Shown here: positions 26,598 to 36,039 of the stretch, one piece after another
Position numbering within the stretch: position 1 is the first letter of the stretch
How the letters are laid out: the number at the start of each line of letters is the position of its first letter
Program-made: the position numbers and the translations under genes
The notes under the pieces: generated by a model
Database searches by the model: none
Told to the model about the DNA's origin: nothing
Seen by the model: only the letters and a program-made list of their open reading frames with translations
Assembly: GCF_900103265.1 (NCBI RefSeq)
Contig: NZ_FMWX01000002.1
Coordinates: 310,001-374,000, forward strand
Source: Sphingomonas sp. NFR15
Lineage (GTDB): Bacteria; Pseudomonadota; Alphaproteobacteria; Sphingomonadales; Sphingomonadaceae
Direction: 5' to 3'
Length of the DNA: 64,000 nucleotides

Positions 26598-27278
26598 ATG
26601 CTGGTCCACATCCCCGCCCTGTTCTCGCCCGACGAGGTTCGTGAGGCACGCGGGCTGCTCGAAGCCGCCGATTGGCACGACGGCCGGGCCACCGCCGGCC
26701 ACCGCGCTGCGCTGGTCAAGCGCAACCTGCAACTGCCGCTAGACCATGCCATCAGTCGCCAGCTCGGCGCGCGCATCCTCGATCGGCTCGGGACCACGCC
26801 GCTGTTCATCGCCGCCACGCTGCCGCTGCGCGTACTGCCGCCGCGCTTCAACCGGTACGAAGGCGGGGGCGACTATGGCGCGCATGTCGATAGCGCGATC
26901 TTCCCGCTGCCCGGCTCGGCCGAGCGGGTCCGCAGCGACGTGTCGAGCACGCTCTTCTTCAGCGATCCGCAGGACTATGACGGCGGCGAACTCGTCATAT
27001 CCGACACGTTCGGCGAGCGCCGCGTCAAGCTCGCCGCCGGGGACATGATCGTCTATCCCGGCACCAGCCTCCACCACGTCACCCCTGTGACGCGCGGCAC
27101 ACGCTATGCCGCGTTCTTCTGGACGCAGAGCCTGGTCCGCGCAGACGAGCGGCGCCGACTGCTGTTCGATCTCGACACCGCGATCCAGGTGCTCGGTAGC
27201 GATCATCCCGATCATGCGTCGCTCGACACGCTGACCGGGGTCTATCACAATTTGATGCGGCAATGGTCGGAGACGTGA
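26598..27278 (+). CDS. PKHD-type Fe(II)/2-oxoglutarate dioxygenase (PiuC/YbiX family)
   Basis: A 226-residue protein with the iron facial triad in [10 protein letters not shown] (HxD) and [12 protein letters not shown], whose distal histidine and arginine match PKHD hydroxylases. PiuC-type enzymes are commonly encoded near TonB-dependent iron receptors, but no receptor is seen here. AGGGGG directly precedes the ATG at 26598. It overlaps the following FMN oxidase gene by 16 bases. Confidence 0.9.
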   Translation: MLVHIPALFSPDEVREARGLLEAADWHDGRATAGHRAALVKRNLQLPLDHAISRQLGARILDRLGTTPLFIAATLPLRVLPPRFNRYEGGGDYGAHVDSAIFPLPGSAERVRSDVSSTLFFSDPQDYDGGELVISDTFGERRVKLAAGDMIVYPGTSLHHVTPVTRGTRYAAFFWTQSLVRADERRRLLFDLDTAIQVLGSDHPDHASLDTLTGVYHNLMRQWSET

Positions 27279-28384
27279 GTCCGCTGCCGCCGCTGACGGC
27301 GATCCCGCCCGATCTCCAGACGCTCGCCGATTACGAGCGCCGCGCCGAGCACCACGTGCCCGCCGCGACCTGGGCGCACATCCAGGCGGGCAGCGCCCAG
27401 ACGCTGGCGCGCAACCGCGCCGCGTTCGAGCGCCTCGCCCTGCTGCCGCGCATGCTGACCGATCTGCGCGGCGGGCATACGCGGCTGACGCTGTTCGGGC
27501 TTGAGCATCAGGCGCCGATCCTGTTCGCGCCGGTCGCCTATCACCGTCTCGTCCATCCCGAGGGCGAACTCGCCTGCGTGCGCGCGAGCGTCGCCATGGG
27601 TGTCGGCATGGTCGCCAGCACCTTGTCGAGCGTGCCGCTCGAGGCGATCGCCGCGGCCGCGCGCGACGCGGCGCGCGCGCTCGGCGTCGCGCTGCCGCCG
27701 CTCTGGTTCCAGCTTTATCTTCAGGAGGATCGCGCGGTCTCCGCCGAGTTGGTCGCGCGTGCGCAGGCTGCCGGATATGAGGCGATCGTGCTCACGGTCG
27801 ATGCGTCGGTGAAGACCTCGGGCTTCGCGCTGCCGCCCGGCGTCACCGCGGCCAACCTGCGGGCCGGCGCCGATCGGCGTCAGACCAGCGTGCCCGGTTC
27901 GCGCATCCTGTTCGGCACGCCGCTCGCCGATGGCGCGCCGACGTGGGCCGATGTCGCGTGGCTGCGCGCGCAAACACGGCTGCCGGTGATCCTCAAGGGT
28001 CTGCTCGCCGCCGACGACGCGCGGATCGCGGTATCGCATGGCGCCGATGCGATCATCGTTTCGAACCACGGCGGGCGCACGCTCGACGGTGCGCCGTCGG
28101 CGCTCGACGTACTGCCGGCGATGCTCGCGGCCGCCGGCGCGGTGCCGCTGCTGGTCGACGGCGGCGTCCGCACCGGGCCCGATATCGTCAAGGCGCTCGC
28201 GCTCGGGGCGACGGCGGTGCTGGTCGGCCGGCCGCAACTGCACGGCCTCGCCGTCGCGGGCATGGCGGGCGCGGCGCACGTCGCCCATATTCTGCGCGCG
28301 GAGTTGGAACTGGCGATGGCGCAGCTCGGCTGCCCGACGCTGGACCGCATTGGCCCCGCCTGCCTGCTCCCCCGGTCTTCATAA
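27263..28384 (+). CDS. FMN-dependent alpha-hydroxy-acid oxidising protein
   Basis: A 373-residue (beta/alpha)8 protein of the lactate dehydrogenase/glycolate oxidase family. An N-terminal [20 protein letters not shown] is followed by [21 protein letters not shown] and the catalytic-base motif [16 protein letters not shown]. The phosphate-binding LVDGGVRTG completes the core. Such enzymes oxidise 2-hydroxy acids to 2-oxo acids with FMN. It overlaps the PKHD gene, suggesting coupling. The true substrate could be lactate, mandelate or another hydroxy acid. Confidence 0.9.
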   Translation: MVGDVSPLPPLTAIPPDLQTLADYERRAEHHVPAATWAHIQAGSAQTLARNRAAFERLALLPRMLTDLRGGHTRLTLFGLEHQAPILFAPVAYHRLVHPEGELACVRASVAMGVGMVASTLSSVPLEAIAAAARDAARALGVALPPLWFQLYLQEDRAVSAELVARAQAAGYEAIVLTVDASVKTSGFALPPGVTAANLRAGADRRQTSVPGSRILFGTPLADGAPTWADVAWLRAQTRLPVILKGLLAADDARIAVSHGADAIIVSNHGGRTLDGAPSALDVLPAMLAAAGAVPLLVDGGVRTGPDIVKALALGATAVLVGRPQLHGLAVAGMAGAAHVAHILRAELELAMAQLGCPTLDRIGPACLLPRSS

Positions 28385-28505
28385 CGGTTCCGTCATATCT
28401 GTTGCGCCGCAGCAACAGCTTGCGACTTTCCGCACCGGGGGCGGATCGTCCGCGCCGGATGATGGTTAGGCACCCGCTGAATACAAAACACCAAAGGAAC
28501 TTAGT

Positions 28506-29144
28506 ATGCGTAAAGCCCTCCTCTCCGCCGTCGCCTTCGGCCTCGTCGCGTTTGGTGCGAACGCCGCGTCCGCGCAGGACACGACCGTGACGGACACCAG
28601 CGTCGCCGACAGCAACCCCACGTTCCGGGGCATCCGCATCGAAGGCGATATCGGCGGTGACCGCTTCCAGTCGCAGGGCCGCCACCGTGACAAGTTCGGT
28701 TACGGCGCGACCGTCGGCTTCGACGGCGTGATCGCAGACCGGATCGTCGTCGGCCCGGAAGCATCGTACTGGCGCGCCAATGACTGGAGCGAGAATTGCT
28801 CGCGCGGCGGCGGCAACAGCCAGATCTGCCAGAAGTCGTTCGAGGAATATGGCGCGGCCGTGCGCGCGGGCTACCTCGTCACCCCGAACTTCCTCGTCTA
28901 TGGCAAGGGCGGCTATGTGAACAACCAGCAGCGCAAGCGCATCGACGCACCGACCGGCCAGAACATCGTGTATGATCGCTTCAGCACCGACGGCTATCAG
29001 GTCGGCGGCGGCGTGGAATATTCGGTCGGCCGCGACGTGATGCGGATGCCGCTCTTCGTCGGCGCGCAGTACGTTTATTCGCAGTATAACGACCACACCT
29101 CGCGTCAGCGCGTGATGGGCACCATCGGCTTCCACTTCAAGTAA
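28506..29144 (+). CDS. Outer-membrane beta-barrel protein
   Basis: A 212-residue protein with a signal peptide (cleavage after ANAASAQ). A porin-like/OmpA-like small barrel follows, with alternating aromatic strands (KFGYGATVGFDGVIADRIVVG, FLVYGKGGYVNNQQ). It ends in GTIGFHFK, whose terminal aromatic-x pattern is typical of Bam substrates. Two cysteines (NCSRGGGNSQIC) may form a disulphide. It is monocistronic, with AAGGAA upstream and a strong terminator 27 bases after the stop. Confidence 0.85.
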   Translation: MRKALLSAVAFGLVAFGANAASAQDTTVTDTSVADSNPTFRGIRIEGDIGGDRFQSQGRHRDKFGYGATVGFDGVIADRIVVGPEASYWRANDWSENCSRGGGNSQICQKSFEEYGAAVRAGYLVTPNFLVYGKGGYVNNQQRKRIDAPTGQNIVYDRFSTDGYQVGGGVEYSVGRDVMRMPLFVGAQYVYSQYNDHTSRQRVMGTIGFHFK

Positions 29145-29170
29145 GCGACGCTTCTTTCGGAAGCTCGGAA

Positions 29171-29200
29171 AAGGGCGGCTCGCGAGGGCCGCCCTTTTTT
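29171..29200 (+). terminator. Rho-independent terminator after the barrel gene
   Basis: Stem AAGGGCGGC / GCCGCCCTT with a short loop is followed by a run of T. Confidence 0.9.
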
Positions 29201-29363
29201 GCGTCTCGGCTCTGGGAGGGCCGCGCCCGCGCGTGGCGGCGCACACGCCTGCCGGACATACGGAAGCGCGCGGCGGAACAACGATATTACAAGTGAAAGA
29301 CGGTAAGAGAGCGCCAGTAGGGCAGGCTTCTCGAGCCGGTATCGAAACCCCGAGATGAAGGGG

Positions 29364-29449
29364 TGGTGGACAGGGCTGGATTCGAACCAGCGTACGCTTG
29401 CACGGGCAGATTTACAGTCTGCTGCCTTTAACCACTCGGCCACCTGTCC
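29364..29449 (-). tRNA. tRNA-Tyr (GTA)
   Basis: An 86-base class II tRNA on the minus strand. The acceptor is GGACAGG / CCTGTCC with an encoded ACCA end. The anticodon loop is CTGTAAA between CAGA and TCTG, giving anticodon GTA. A long variable arm (GCAAGCGTACGC) and T-arm TGG-TTCGAAT-CCA follow. All parts are consistent with a functional tyrosine tRNA. Confidence 0.95.
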
Positions 29450-29683
29450 AGATTGGGCCGCCAAAAAGCGAGGCGTGCCAATGCCGACCTCGAAGCCCGC
29501 TGTCAACGCCCAACAGCGGCAAATCGCGGGCGAGACTTGCATGCGAGCAGCGCGGCGCATACCGAACGGCAAGATTCATCGCGGCGGATGTCGATCCCCC
29601 GCTTACCGGACGCCCTTCATGATGACCCGTGTCGATCTCCCCCCCGTTCCCCGCGCGGCCGTGACCCGCCGAGTGCCGAACTG

Positions 29684-30436
29684 ATGGCGCGGCGCGGACA
29701 CCGCCCGTCGCAGGCGCCCGCCGGCCGGCCGCGCTTCTGGGGCCGCCACGCGGTGATCGCCGCGCTCGCCAACCCGGACCGCGTCGTCCGCAAGATCTGG
29801 GCGACGCGCGAAGCGCTCGCGAGCCTCGACATCCCGCCCGTGGTCCCGATCACCTATGCCGATGTCGCCGATCTGGCGCGGCTGGTGCCGTCCGACGCGC
29901 CGCATCAGGGGCTGGTCGCGGAAGTCGATCCGCTCGAGGATATCTGGCTCGGCGATCTGCTCGAACAGGGCGCCGACGATCGCCGTCCGCTGCTGGTGCT
30001 CGATCAGGTGACCGACCCGCACAATGTCGGCGCGATCCTGCGTTCGGCCGCCGCGTTCGATGCGCTCGGGATCATCACGCCCGATCGTCACGCGCCGCCC
30101 GAATCGGGCACGATCGCCCGCGCCGCCTCGGGCGCGCTCGAAATCGTGCCGTGGGTGCGGGTGGTGAACCTCGCGCGTGCATTGGAAGAAATCGCGGAAG
30201 CCGGCTTCTGGCGGGTCGGATTGACCGGCGAGGCGCCGCAGACGCTCGAGCAGGCGATGGGGCAGCAGCGCGTCGCGCTGGTGCTCGGCGCCGAAGGTGA
30301 AGGCATGCGGCAGAACACCGCCGCGCATTGCGACGAACTGGGCCGGCTGCCGATCTCGCCGCGGATGGAGAGCCTCAACGTCTCCAACGCCGCCGCGATC
30401 GCGCTTTACGCGGCCACGACCCGGGCTATGGCTTAA
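29684..30436 (+). CDS. rlmB: 23S rRNA guanosine-2251 2'-O-methyltransferase family (SpoU)
   Basis: A 250-residue SPOUT methyltransferase. The N-terminal substrate-binding domain (FWGRHAVIAALANP) is followed by the knotted domain with LDQVTDPHNVGAILRSAAAF (motif 1), VLGAEGEGM (motif 2) and SLNVSNAAAIALY (motif 3). RlmB methylates the ribose of G2251 in 23S rRNA; related TrmH-type targets cannot be fully excluded. The ATG at 29684 is chosen because it gives the usual short basic N-terminus. Confidence 0.92.
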   Translation: MARRGHRPSQAPAGRPRFWGRHAVIAALANPDRVVRKIWATREALASLDIPPVVPITYADVADLARLVPSDAPHQGLVAEVDPLEDIWLGDLLEQGADDRRPLLVLDQVTDPHNVGAILRSAAAFDALGIITPDRHAPPESGTIARAASGALEIVPWVRVVNLARALEEIAEAGFWRVGLTGEAPQTLEQAMGQQRVALVLGAEGEGMRQNTAAHCDELGRLPISPRMESLNVSNAAAIALYAATTRAMA

Positions 30437-30442
30437 CAACGA

Positions 30443-30463
30443 CCGTTCGTGCCGGGCGAACGG
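30443..30463. repeat. Minimal family E hairpin between rlmB and dnaA
   Basis: Arms CCGTTCG and CGAACGG enclose seven bases between the two convergent genes. It may act as a shared transcription barrier, but lacks a T run. Confidence 0.45.
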
Positions 30464-30503
30464 CTGGCGTGGCCTCCGATGGGAGCGGCACCAGCCCGCC
30501 CCC

Positions 30504-31922
30504 TCACCCCTCCAGCGTGTGCAGCAGCGTCCTGACGGCGGTGTCCACATCGCGATCCTTGTCGCGCAGTTCCTCGATGCGGCGCACCGCGTGGATCACG
30601 GTCGAATGGTCACGGCCGCCGAACTTGCGCCCGATCTCGGGCAGCGACCGCGTGGTCAGCCGCTTGGCGAGATACATCGCGATCTGGCGTGGGCGCGCGA
30701 TCACCACCGCGCGGCGCGCGGAGACCAGTTCCAGCGGCTTGAGATCGAAATGGGCCGACACCACCTTCTGAATCTCGTCGATCGTCACGCGCCGCTCGGC
30801 GCCGCGCAGCACCTCGCCCAACGTCGCCACCGCGAATTCGAGATCGATCGCGTCGCCGGTCAGTTGCGAATAGGCGACGACGCGGTTGAGCGCCCCCTCC
30901 AGATCGCGGATGCTCGCGGTGATCCGCGTCGCGAGCAGATCGAGCACCTCCTGCGGCACCGTCACGTTCGGCAGATCGGCGAGCTTGCGCGCGAGCACCG
31001 CGCGGCGCAGCGTGAGATCGGGCGCCTTGATGTCGGCGACGAGGCCGCACGACAGCCGCGAGGTGATCCGCGCCTCGACTCCATCGAGATCCTGCGGGCA
31101 GCGATCGGCGCTGATGACGAGCCGCTTGCCCGCGCCCATCACCTCGTTGATCGTGTGGAAGAACTCCTCCTGCGTCGAATCCTTGCCGGCGATGAACTGG
31201 AGGTCGTCGATCAGCAGCACGTCGGCCGAGCGCAGCCGCGCCTTGAAGCTGTGCGTGTCCCGCGCGCGCAGCGCCTGCACGAACTCGAACATGAACCGCT
31301 CGGCCGACATCAGGATCACATGCGCGCCGGGCACCGCGTCGAGATAAGCGGCGCCGATCGCGTGCATCAGGTGCGTCTTGCCCTGCCCGGTGCCGCTGTG
31401 GAGGAACAACGGGCTGAAGCGCGGCACGCCCGGCTCGGCGAGCGCACGCGCGGCGTTGAACGCGACGCGGTTCGAGGCGTCGACGACGAACCGGTCGAAG
31501 GTGAAGCGTGCGTCGAGCGGCGGACGCTCGGCGGTGGCGGCAGGCGCCGGCGCGGCCGGCACCGGGCGCAACACGGCGATCTCCGCCGATTCGGCCCGGA
31601 GCGTCGCGGGCTGCGGCGTCGTGGACCGGGTCTCGATCGACACGGTGCGCACGCTCGGCACCAGCGCGCGGAATTCCTGGAGCAGCCGGTCGGCATAATG
31701 GTTGCTGACCCAGTTGCTCATGAACGCGGAGGGCAGCGCCAGCCGCACCGCTTCCACGCCATCGTCCTCGATCAGCTCGATCGGCTTCAGCCACTGGTCG
31801 AACAGCCGCACTCCGGCGGACTCGCGCAGATGTGCGCGCACCACGCTCCAAGCCTTGGCGATCTCGCCGCGTCCGTCCCGAACGTCCGAACGTAACGCTC
31901 CCCTGGCCCCGATCCCGCTCAC
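30504..31922 (-). CDS. dnaA: Chromosomal replication initiator protein DnaA
   Basis: A 472-residue protein with an N-terminal DnaB-interaction domain, a variable proline/alanine linker (about 110-145) and an AAA+ core. The core has Walker A SGTGQGKTHL and Walker B VLLIDDLQFIAGK. The C-terminal DNA-binding domain carries the signature GRDHSTVIHAVRRIEEL. It melts the origin and loads the replicative helicase. GTG 31922 is chosen because GGAAAGG sits six bases upstream; an ATG 51 bases earlier lacks one. Confidence 0.96.
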   Translation of the reverse strand: MSGIGARGALRSDVRDGRGEIAKAWSVVRAHLRESAGVRLFDQWLKPIELIEDDGVEAVRLALPSAFMSNWVSNHYADRLLQEFRALVPSVRTVSIETRSTTPQPATLRAESAEIAVLRPVPAAPAPAATAERPPLDARFTFDRFVVDASNRVAFNAARALAEPGVPRFSPLFLHSGTGQGKTHLMHAIGAAYLDAVPGAHVILMSAERFMFEFVQALRARDTHSFKARLRSADVLLIDDLQFIAGKDSTQEEFFHTINEVMGAGKRLVISADRCPQDLDGVEARITSRLSCGLVADIKAPDLTLRRAVLARKLADLPNVTVPQEVLDLLATRITASIRDLEGALNRVVAYSQLTGDAIDLEFAVATLGEVLRGAERRVTIDEIQKVVSAHFDLKPLELVSARRAVVIARPRQIAMYLAKRLTTRSLPEIGRKFGGRDHSTVIHAVRRIEELRDKDRDVDTAVRTLLHTLEG

Positions 31923-32372
31923 GCAACACCTTTCCGCCGGCCGCGCGCATGTCGCGGCCGCAAATTCAGACACACCCTCCCCCAGCCGGAATCACGGTCC
32001 CGCTGTTGGTGACGATCAATCAATTGAATAGCGCGGACGACCGTCTGCGCTTCGGAGGTCGATTATGAAGATCGCGACGAGTCGATCAAGAGCCGCAGCC
32101 GTCAGATATTTGAAATAATCCGGTTGACTCGTCTCGGGCCAAGGATTCCCGTCAAAAATCTTATAAGCTGCTGAAATACATATGTTTTCTGGATGCCCTC
32201 GGTTCAACACACATCGCGAATCGCGGGGAATCCTATGTTTGTTACTTGGCCCGACATTTGCGCGCGCCTATCGGTGCAGCGCGGAAATTCGCACCGCATC
32301 TATCGCGGACGCAGCAAAAGCCCGCTTGGGAAACCCCAAGCGGGCATCAGCATTCCGGTAGAGGGAAAAGCG
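31923..32372. other. dnaA-rpsT intergenic region (450 bases)
   Basis: It contains the dnaA upstream region and the rpsT terminator. The stretch 32060-32240 is conspicuously AT-rich. I see no cluster of canonical DnaA boxes (TTATCCACA-type), so nothing here supports an origin. A 64-codon low-GC frame on the minus strand (32016-32210) resembles no protein I know. Confidence 0.6.
32315..32345 (-). terminator. Rho-independent terminator of rpsT
   Basis: On the minus strand a GCCCGCTTGGG / CCCAAGCGGGC stem is followed by TTTT. It lies 27 bases beyond the rpsT stop. Confidence 0.9.
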
Positions 32373-32636
32373 TCAGGCGAGCGCGGCGAGGCGCTTGGTC
32401 AGCCGCGAGAATTTCCGGGAGGCGGTGTTCTTGTGCATCACGCCCTTGGCGACGCCACGTGCCAGCTCGGGCTGCACCTGCGCCATCGCCTCGGTCGCGG
32501 CGGTCTTGTCGCCCGATGCGAGCGCGGCTTCCGCACGCTTCACGAAGGTACGGATGCGACCGACCCGATTGCCGTTCACAATGGCGCGGTTCGCGTTGCG
32601 CCGGATTCGCTTTTTCGCCTGTGGCGTATTGGCCAT
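32373..32636 (-). CDS. rpsT: 30S ribosomal protein S20
   Basis: An 87-residue lysine- and arginine-rich helical protein starting [18 protein letters not shown], with the conserved [14 protein letters not shown] and a C-terminal [15 protein letters not shown]. It is a primary binder of 16S rRNA. It lies between dnaA and mutM on the same strand, as commonly seen in Alphaproteobacteria. Confidence 0.97.
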   Translation of the reverse strand: MANTPQAKKRIRRNANRAIVNGNRVGRIRTFVKRAEAALASGDKTAATEAMAQVQPELARGVAKGVMHKNTASRKFSRLTKRLAALA

Positions 32637-32732
32637 GAAGCCCTCTGAGTCTGAAATCGGGTGACGCGCCGGGATCGCTCCCCGCGCTGGAAGGCAGGCC
32701 CCTTAGCCAGTCGGCCCGTGCAGGTCAACCTT

Positions 32733-33545
32733 TTAGCGTTGGCAGCGCGGACACCAGAAGGTCGATCGCCCACCATCGGCATAGCGCGAAACCGTCCCGC
32801 CACAGCCACACGCCTCACCCTCACGCCGATAGACAGCGAACTGCTTGGAAAAATAGCCGAGTTCGCCATCGGGCCGGGCGTAATCGCGCAACGTCGAGCC
32901 TCCCGCCGCGATCGCGGCGAGCAGCACCTCGCGAATCGCCGCGACCAACCGGGTGAGCTTCGCGCGAGACACCTGTCCGGCGGCGCGCCTGGGGCTGATG
33001 CCAGCGAGGAACAGCGCTTCGCACACATAGATGTTGCCGAGCCCCGCGACGATGCGCTGATCGAGCAGCATCGCTTTGATCGGCGCGATTCGCCCTTCGA
33101 GCATCCGCGCCAGATAGGCGGGGGTAAGATCGTCACCGAGCGGCTCCGGCCCCGTAGCGGTGAAAGCCGGATAGACGTCAAGCGACTCGGTCGGCACCAG
33201 ATCGACCGAGCCGAACCGGCGCGCGTCGTTGAGCGCCAACCGCCGGCCCGTATCGGTTTCGAGGATCAGGTGGTCGTGCGGCAAGAGCTCGCCCGGATCG
33301 ACTCGCCACCTCCCCGACATGCCGAGGTGGAAGATCATCGTGTCACCGCGATCGGTGCCGATCAGCCCGTATTTGGCGCGCCGGCCGAGCGCGGTCACGC
33401 GCGCACCGGTCAGCCGCTGGCGCAGATCCGCGGGGAACGGCCGGCGCAGATCGGGGCGACGCGTCTCGACCAAGGTCAGGCGCGCGCCCTCCAGCACGGG
33501 CGTGAGACCGCGCACGGTGGTTTCGACTTCGGGGAGTTCAGGCAT
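32733..33545 (-). CDS. mutM: Formamidopyrimidine-DNA glycosylase
   Basis: A 270-residue Fpg. The N-terminus MPELPEVETT exposes the catalytic proline after methionine removal. A helix-two-turn-helix region and a C-terminal zinc finger (CGCGGTVSRYADGG ... CPRCQR) follow. It excises 8-oxoguanine and ring-opened purines. The start at 33545 is fixed by the mechanism, since Pro2 must follow Met1; longer frames are not credible. It is divergent from ubiE. Confidence 0.97.
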   Translation of the reverse strand: MPELPEVETTVRGLTPVLEGARLTLVETRRPDLRRPFPADLRQRLTGARVTALGRRAKYGLIGTDRGDTMIFHLGMSGRWRVDPGELLPHDHLILETDTGRRLALNDARRFGSVDLVPTESLDVYPAFTATGPEPLGDDLTPAYLARMLEGRIAPIKAMLLDQRIVAGLGNIYVCEALFLAGISPRRAAGQVSRAKLTRLVAAIREVLLAAIAAGGSTLRDYARPDGELGYFSKQFAVYRREGEACGCGGTVSRYADGGRSTFWCPRCQR

Positions 33546-33560
33546 CGCCATCCGATTCCG

Positions 33561-33580
33561 CCGTTCGTCCCGACGAACGG
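33561..33580. repeat. Minimal family E palindrome between mutM and ubiE
   Basis: CCGTTCGTC and GACGAACGG are perfect 9-base inverted arms with almost no loop. This is the bare terminal repeat of family E. Confidence 0.5.
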
Positions 33581-33646
33581 ATGTGGGTTGAACCAAAGAG
33601 CTAGGTTGCGTTTGCCCGCGCCACAAGCGCCCGCTAGAGCGGCCCG

Positions 33647-34378
33647 ATGACCGATACCGTATCCTTTGGCTATGAAGACATTCCCGCAGCCGAGAAGACC
33701 GCACGCGTCGGCGGCGTCTTCTCGAACGTCGCGGCGAAATACGACCTGATGAACGATGCCATGTCGGGCGGCATGCACCGGATCTGGAAAGATCGGTTCG
33801 TGCGCCGCGTCAAACCGCGCGCGGGCGAGCAGATCCTCGACATGGCCGGCGGCACCGGCGACATCGCGTTCCGGCTGGAGACGTCGGGCGCGTCGATCAC
33901 CGTCGCCGACATCAACCCGGACATGCTCGCGGTCGGCATGGAGCGCGCCGCCAAGCGCGGCATCGACGGCCTCGTCTGGACCGAAGCCAACGCCGAGACG
34001 CTGCAATTCCCCGACCGGTTCTTCGACGCCTATACGATCGCCTTCGGCATCCGCAACGTGACCGACATCCCCAAGGCGCTGCGCGAGGCGCACCGCGTGT
34101 TGCGGCGGGGCGGACGTTTTTTCTGTCTCGAATTCTCGACCACGGTGTGGCCCGGTTTCGCCGAGGTCTATGATGCCTATTCGCACCGTATGGTGCCGCA
34201 GCTCGGCAAGCTGCTCGCGGGTGACGCCGACAGCTATCGCTATCTGATCGAATCGATCCGCCGCTTCCCCGACATGCCAACGTTCGAGGCGATGATCGGC
34301 GAAGCGGGATTCGTGAACACGAAGGTCGAGCCGATGCTCGGCGGGCTGGTGGCGATTCACAGCGGCTGGAAGATTTGA
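33647..34378 (+). CDS. ubiE: Demethylmenaquinone/ubiquinone methyltransferase UbiE
   Basis: A 243-residue class I SAM methyltransferase. UbiE signatures are YDLMNDAMSGGMHRIWKD, the SAM motif LDMAGGTGDIAF, AFGIRNVTDIPKALREAHRV and GGLVAIHSGWK at the end. It performs the C-methylation step of ubiquinone synthesis. It is followed by ubiB, the usual alphaproteobacterial order, but with a palindromic repeat in between. Confidence 0.97.
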   Translation: MTDTVSFGYEDIPAAEKTARVGGVFSNVAAKYDLMNDAMSGGMHRIWKDRFVRRVKPRAGEQILDMAGGTGDIAFRLETSGASITVADINPDMLAVGMERAAKRGIDGLVWTEANAETLQFPDRFFDAYTIAFGIRNVTDIPKALREAHRVLRRGGRFFCLEFSTTVWPGFAEVYDAYSHRMVPQLGKLLAGDADSYRYLIESIRRFPDMPTFEAMIGEAGFVNTKVEPMLGGLVAIHSGWKI

Positions 34379-34392
34379 TGTCGGCAAAGACT

Positions 34393-34490
34393 CTCCCCTC
34401 CCGCTTGCGGGAGGGGTCGGGGGAGGGCCTGTCGAGGACGCGTCGCCTGACACACGCCCTCCCCCAACCCCTCCCGCAAGCGGGAGGGGA
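34393..34490. repeat. Dispersed palindromic repeat, family A copy 1
   Basis: Outer arms CTCCCCTCCCGCTTGCGGGA and CCTCCCGCAAGCGGGAGGGG, with inner GGGGGAGGGC and GCCCTCCCCC. It fills the ubiE-ubiB gap. A copy with the same layout lies at 59677-59779. Confidence 0.75.
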
Positions 34491-34493
34491 GCT

Positions 34494-36035
34494 GTGACCA
34501 CCCCCACCGTCCACCTCTGGCGACTGCTCAAATGGGGCCGCATCCTCGCGCGGCACGGCGCGCTCCAGGGGATCGAGCGCGATCCCAACACGCCCACCCC
34601 GATCCGCCGGCTGGTGCGGATCGCACGGTTCGGCGCGCGCGTGCCCGCCACGCCGCGCTATGCCGACGCCTTCCACGCGATCGGCCCGGCCGCGGTCAAG
34701 CTCGGGCAGACGCTCGCGACCCGGCCCGATATCGTCGGAGATGCCGCCGCGCACGATCTGCTGCGCTTGCAGGATGCGCTGCCGCCCCTCCCCTATGAGA
34801 CCATCCACGCCGCGATGGCGAAGGCTTTCCAGCGCGATCCGGCGACGCTGTTCGCCTCGATCGATCCGGTGCCCGTCGGCGCCGCCTCGATCGCGCAGGT
34901 CCACCGCGCCGTCACCACCGACGGGCGCCGGGTCGCCGTGAAAGTGCTGCGTCCGGGCGTCGAGGAGGATTTCGCCCAGGCGATCGACACTTATGAATGG
35001 GCCGCCGCACAGATCGAGGCGATGGGCGGCGAGCTCGCCCGGCTGCGCCCGCGTCTCGTCATCGCCACGTTCAAGCGCTGGACCGCGCGCGAGCTCGATT
35101 TCCGCCGCGAAGCCGCCTCCGCCTCCGAACTCGCCGATGCGATGACGGCGGAACCCGATTTCGTCGTCCCCAAGATCGACTGGCAGCGCACCACGGGCAA
35201 GGTGCTGACGCTCGAATGGATCGACGGCATCAAGCTGTCCAACCGCGCCGCGCTGGTCGAGGCGGGGTATGATCTGCCCAAGCTCGCCAACACGCTCGTC
35301 CACGCCTTTCTCCGCCAGGCGATCGCGGAAGGCTTCTTCCATGCCGACATGCATCAGGGCAATCTGTTCGCGCTGCCGGGGGACCGGATCGCCGCGATCG
35401 ACTTCGGCATCATGGGCCGGATCGACCGGCGCGCGCGCGTCTGGCTCGCCGAGATCCTCTACGGGCTGATCACCGGCAACTACAAACGCGTCGCCGAAAT
35501 CCATTTCGAGGCGGGCTACGTGCCGCCGCACCACAATGTCGCCGAATTCGCGACCGCGCTGCGCGCGGTCGGCGAGCCGATGCGTGGCCTCGCGGTCAAG
35601 GACATGTCGATCGGGATGATGCTCGACAGCCTGTTCAACATCACCCGCGATTTCGACATGCGCACACAACCCCATCTGCTGTTGCTGCAAAAGACGATGG
35701 TGATGGTCGAAGGCGTCGCGACCAGCCTCGATCCCGACATCAACCTGTGGGATACGGCCGCCCCCTTCGTGCGCGAATGGATCCGCACCGAGCTCGGGCC
35801 GGAGGCCGCCGTCGCGGACCGGCTCATCACCGATCTGCGCACGCTGGCGCGCATCCCCGAGCTCGTGCGCAATATCGAGCGCCAATTCCCCAGCCCCGGC
35901 GGCGCGCCGCCGGAACCGCCGATGCGGCCGATCGCGGTGCTCGGGTCGGGGCGGCACATCGCGATGCGCTATGTTCTGGTCGCGGTGGTGAGCGCAAGCG
36001 CCAGCTTCGCCGCCGCCTGGCTGGCGCTGCACTGA
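34494..36035 (+). CDS. ubiB: Ubiquinone biosynthesis accessory kinase-like protein UbiB
   Basis: A 513-residue ABC1/UbiB protein. It has the KxGQ motif (KLGQTLATRPDI), ELDFRREAASASEL, the HADMHQGNL loop and IDFGIMG metal motif, and a C-terminal membrane helix (YVLVAVVSASASFAAAWLAL). UbiB is an atypical kinase/ATPase needed for ubiquinone synthesis, possibly by extracting lipid intermediates. The GTG start lies immediately after the family A repeat. Confidence 0.95.
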   Translation: MTTPTVHLWRLLKWGRILARHGALQGIERDPNTPTPIRRLVRIARFGARVPATPRYADAFHAIGPAAVKLGQTLATRPDIVGDAAAHDLLRLQDALPPLPYETIHAAMAKAFQRDPATLFASIDPVPVGAASIAQVHRAVTTDGRRVAVKVLRPGVEEDFAQAIDTYEWAAAQIEAMGGELARLRPRLVIATFKRWTARELDFRREAASASELADAMTAEPDFVVPKIDWQRTTGKVLTLEWIDGIKLSNRAALVEAGYDLPKLANTLVHAFLRQAIAEGFFHADMHQGNLFALPGDRIAAIDFGIMGRIDRRARVWLAEILYGLITGNYKRVAEIHFEAGYVPPHHNVAEFATALRAVGEPMRGLAVKDMSIGMMLDSLFNITRDFDMRTQPHLLLLQKTMVMVEGVATSLDPDINLWDTAAPFVREWIRTELGPEAAVADRLITDLRTLARIPELVRNIERQFPSPGGAPPEPPMRPIAVLGSGRHIAMRYVLVAVVSASASFAAAWLALH

Positions 36036-36039
36036 CGCG

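Noticed and set aside
32016..32210. 64-codon minus-strand frame with low GC
   Set aside because: No ribosome site, no family resemblance and atypical codon use. It is explained by the local AT-rich stretch.
31923..32372. Possible replication origin next to dnaA
   Set aside because: No cluster of canonical DnaA boxes or 13-mer-like repeats is visible. In Alphaproteobacteria the origin is often not beside dnaA.
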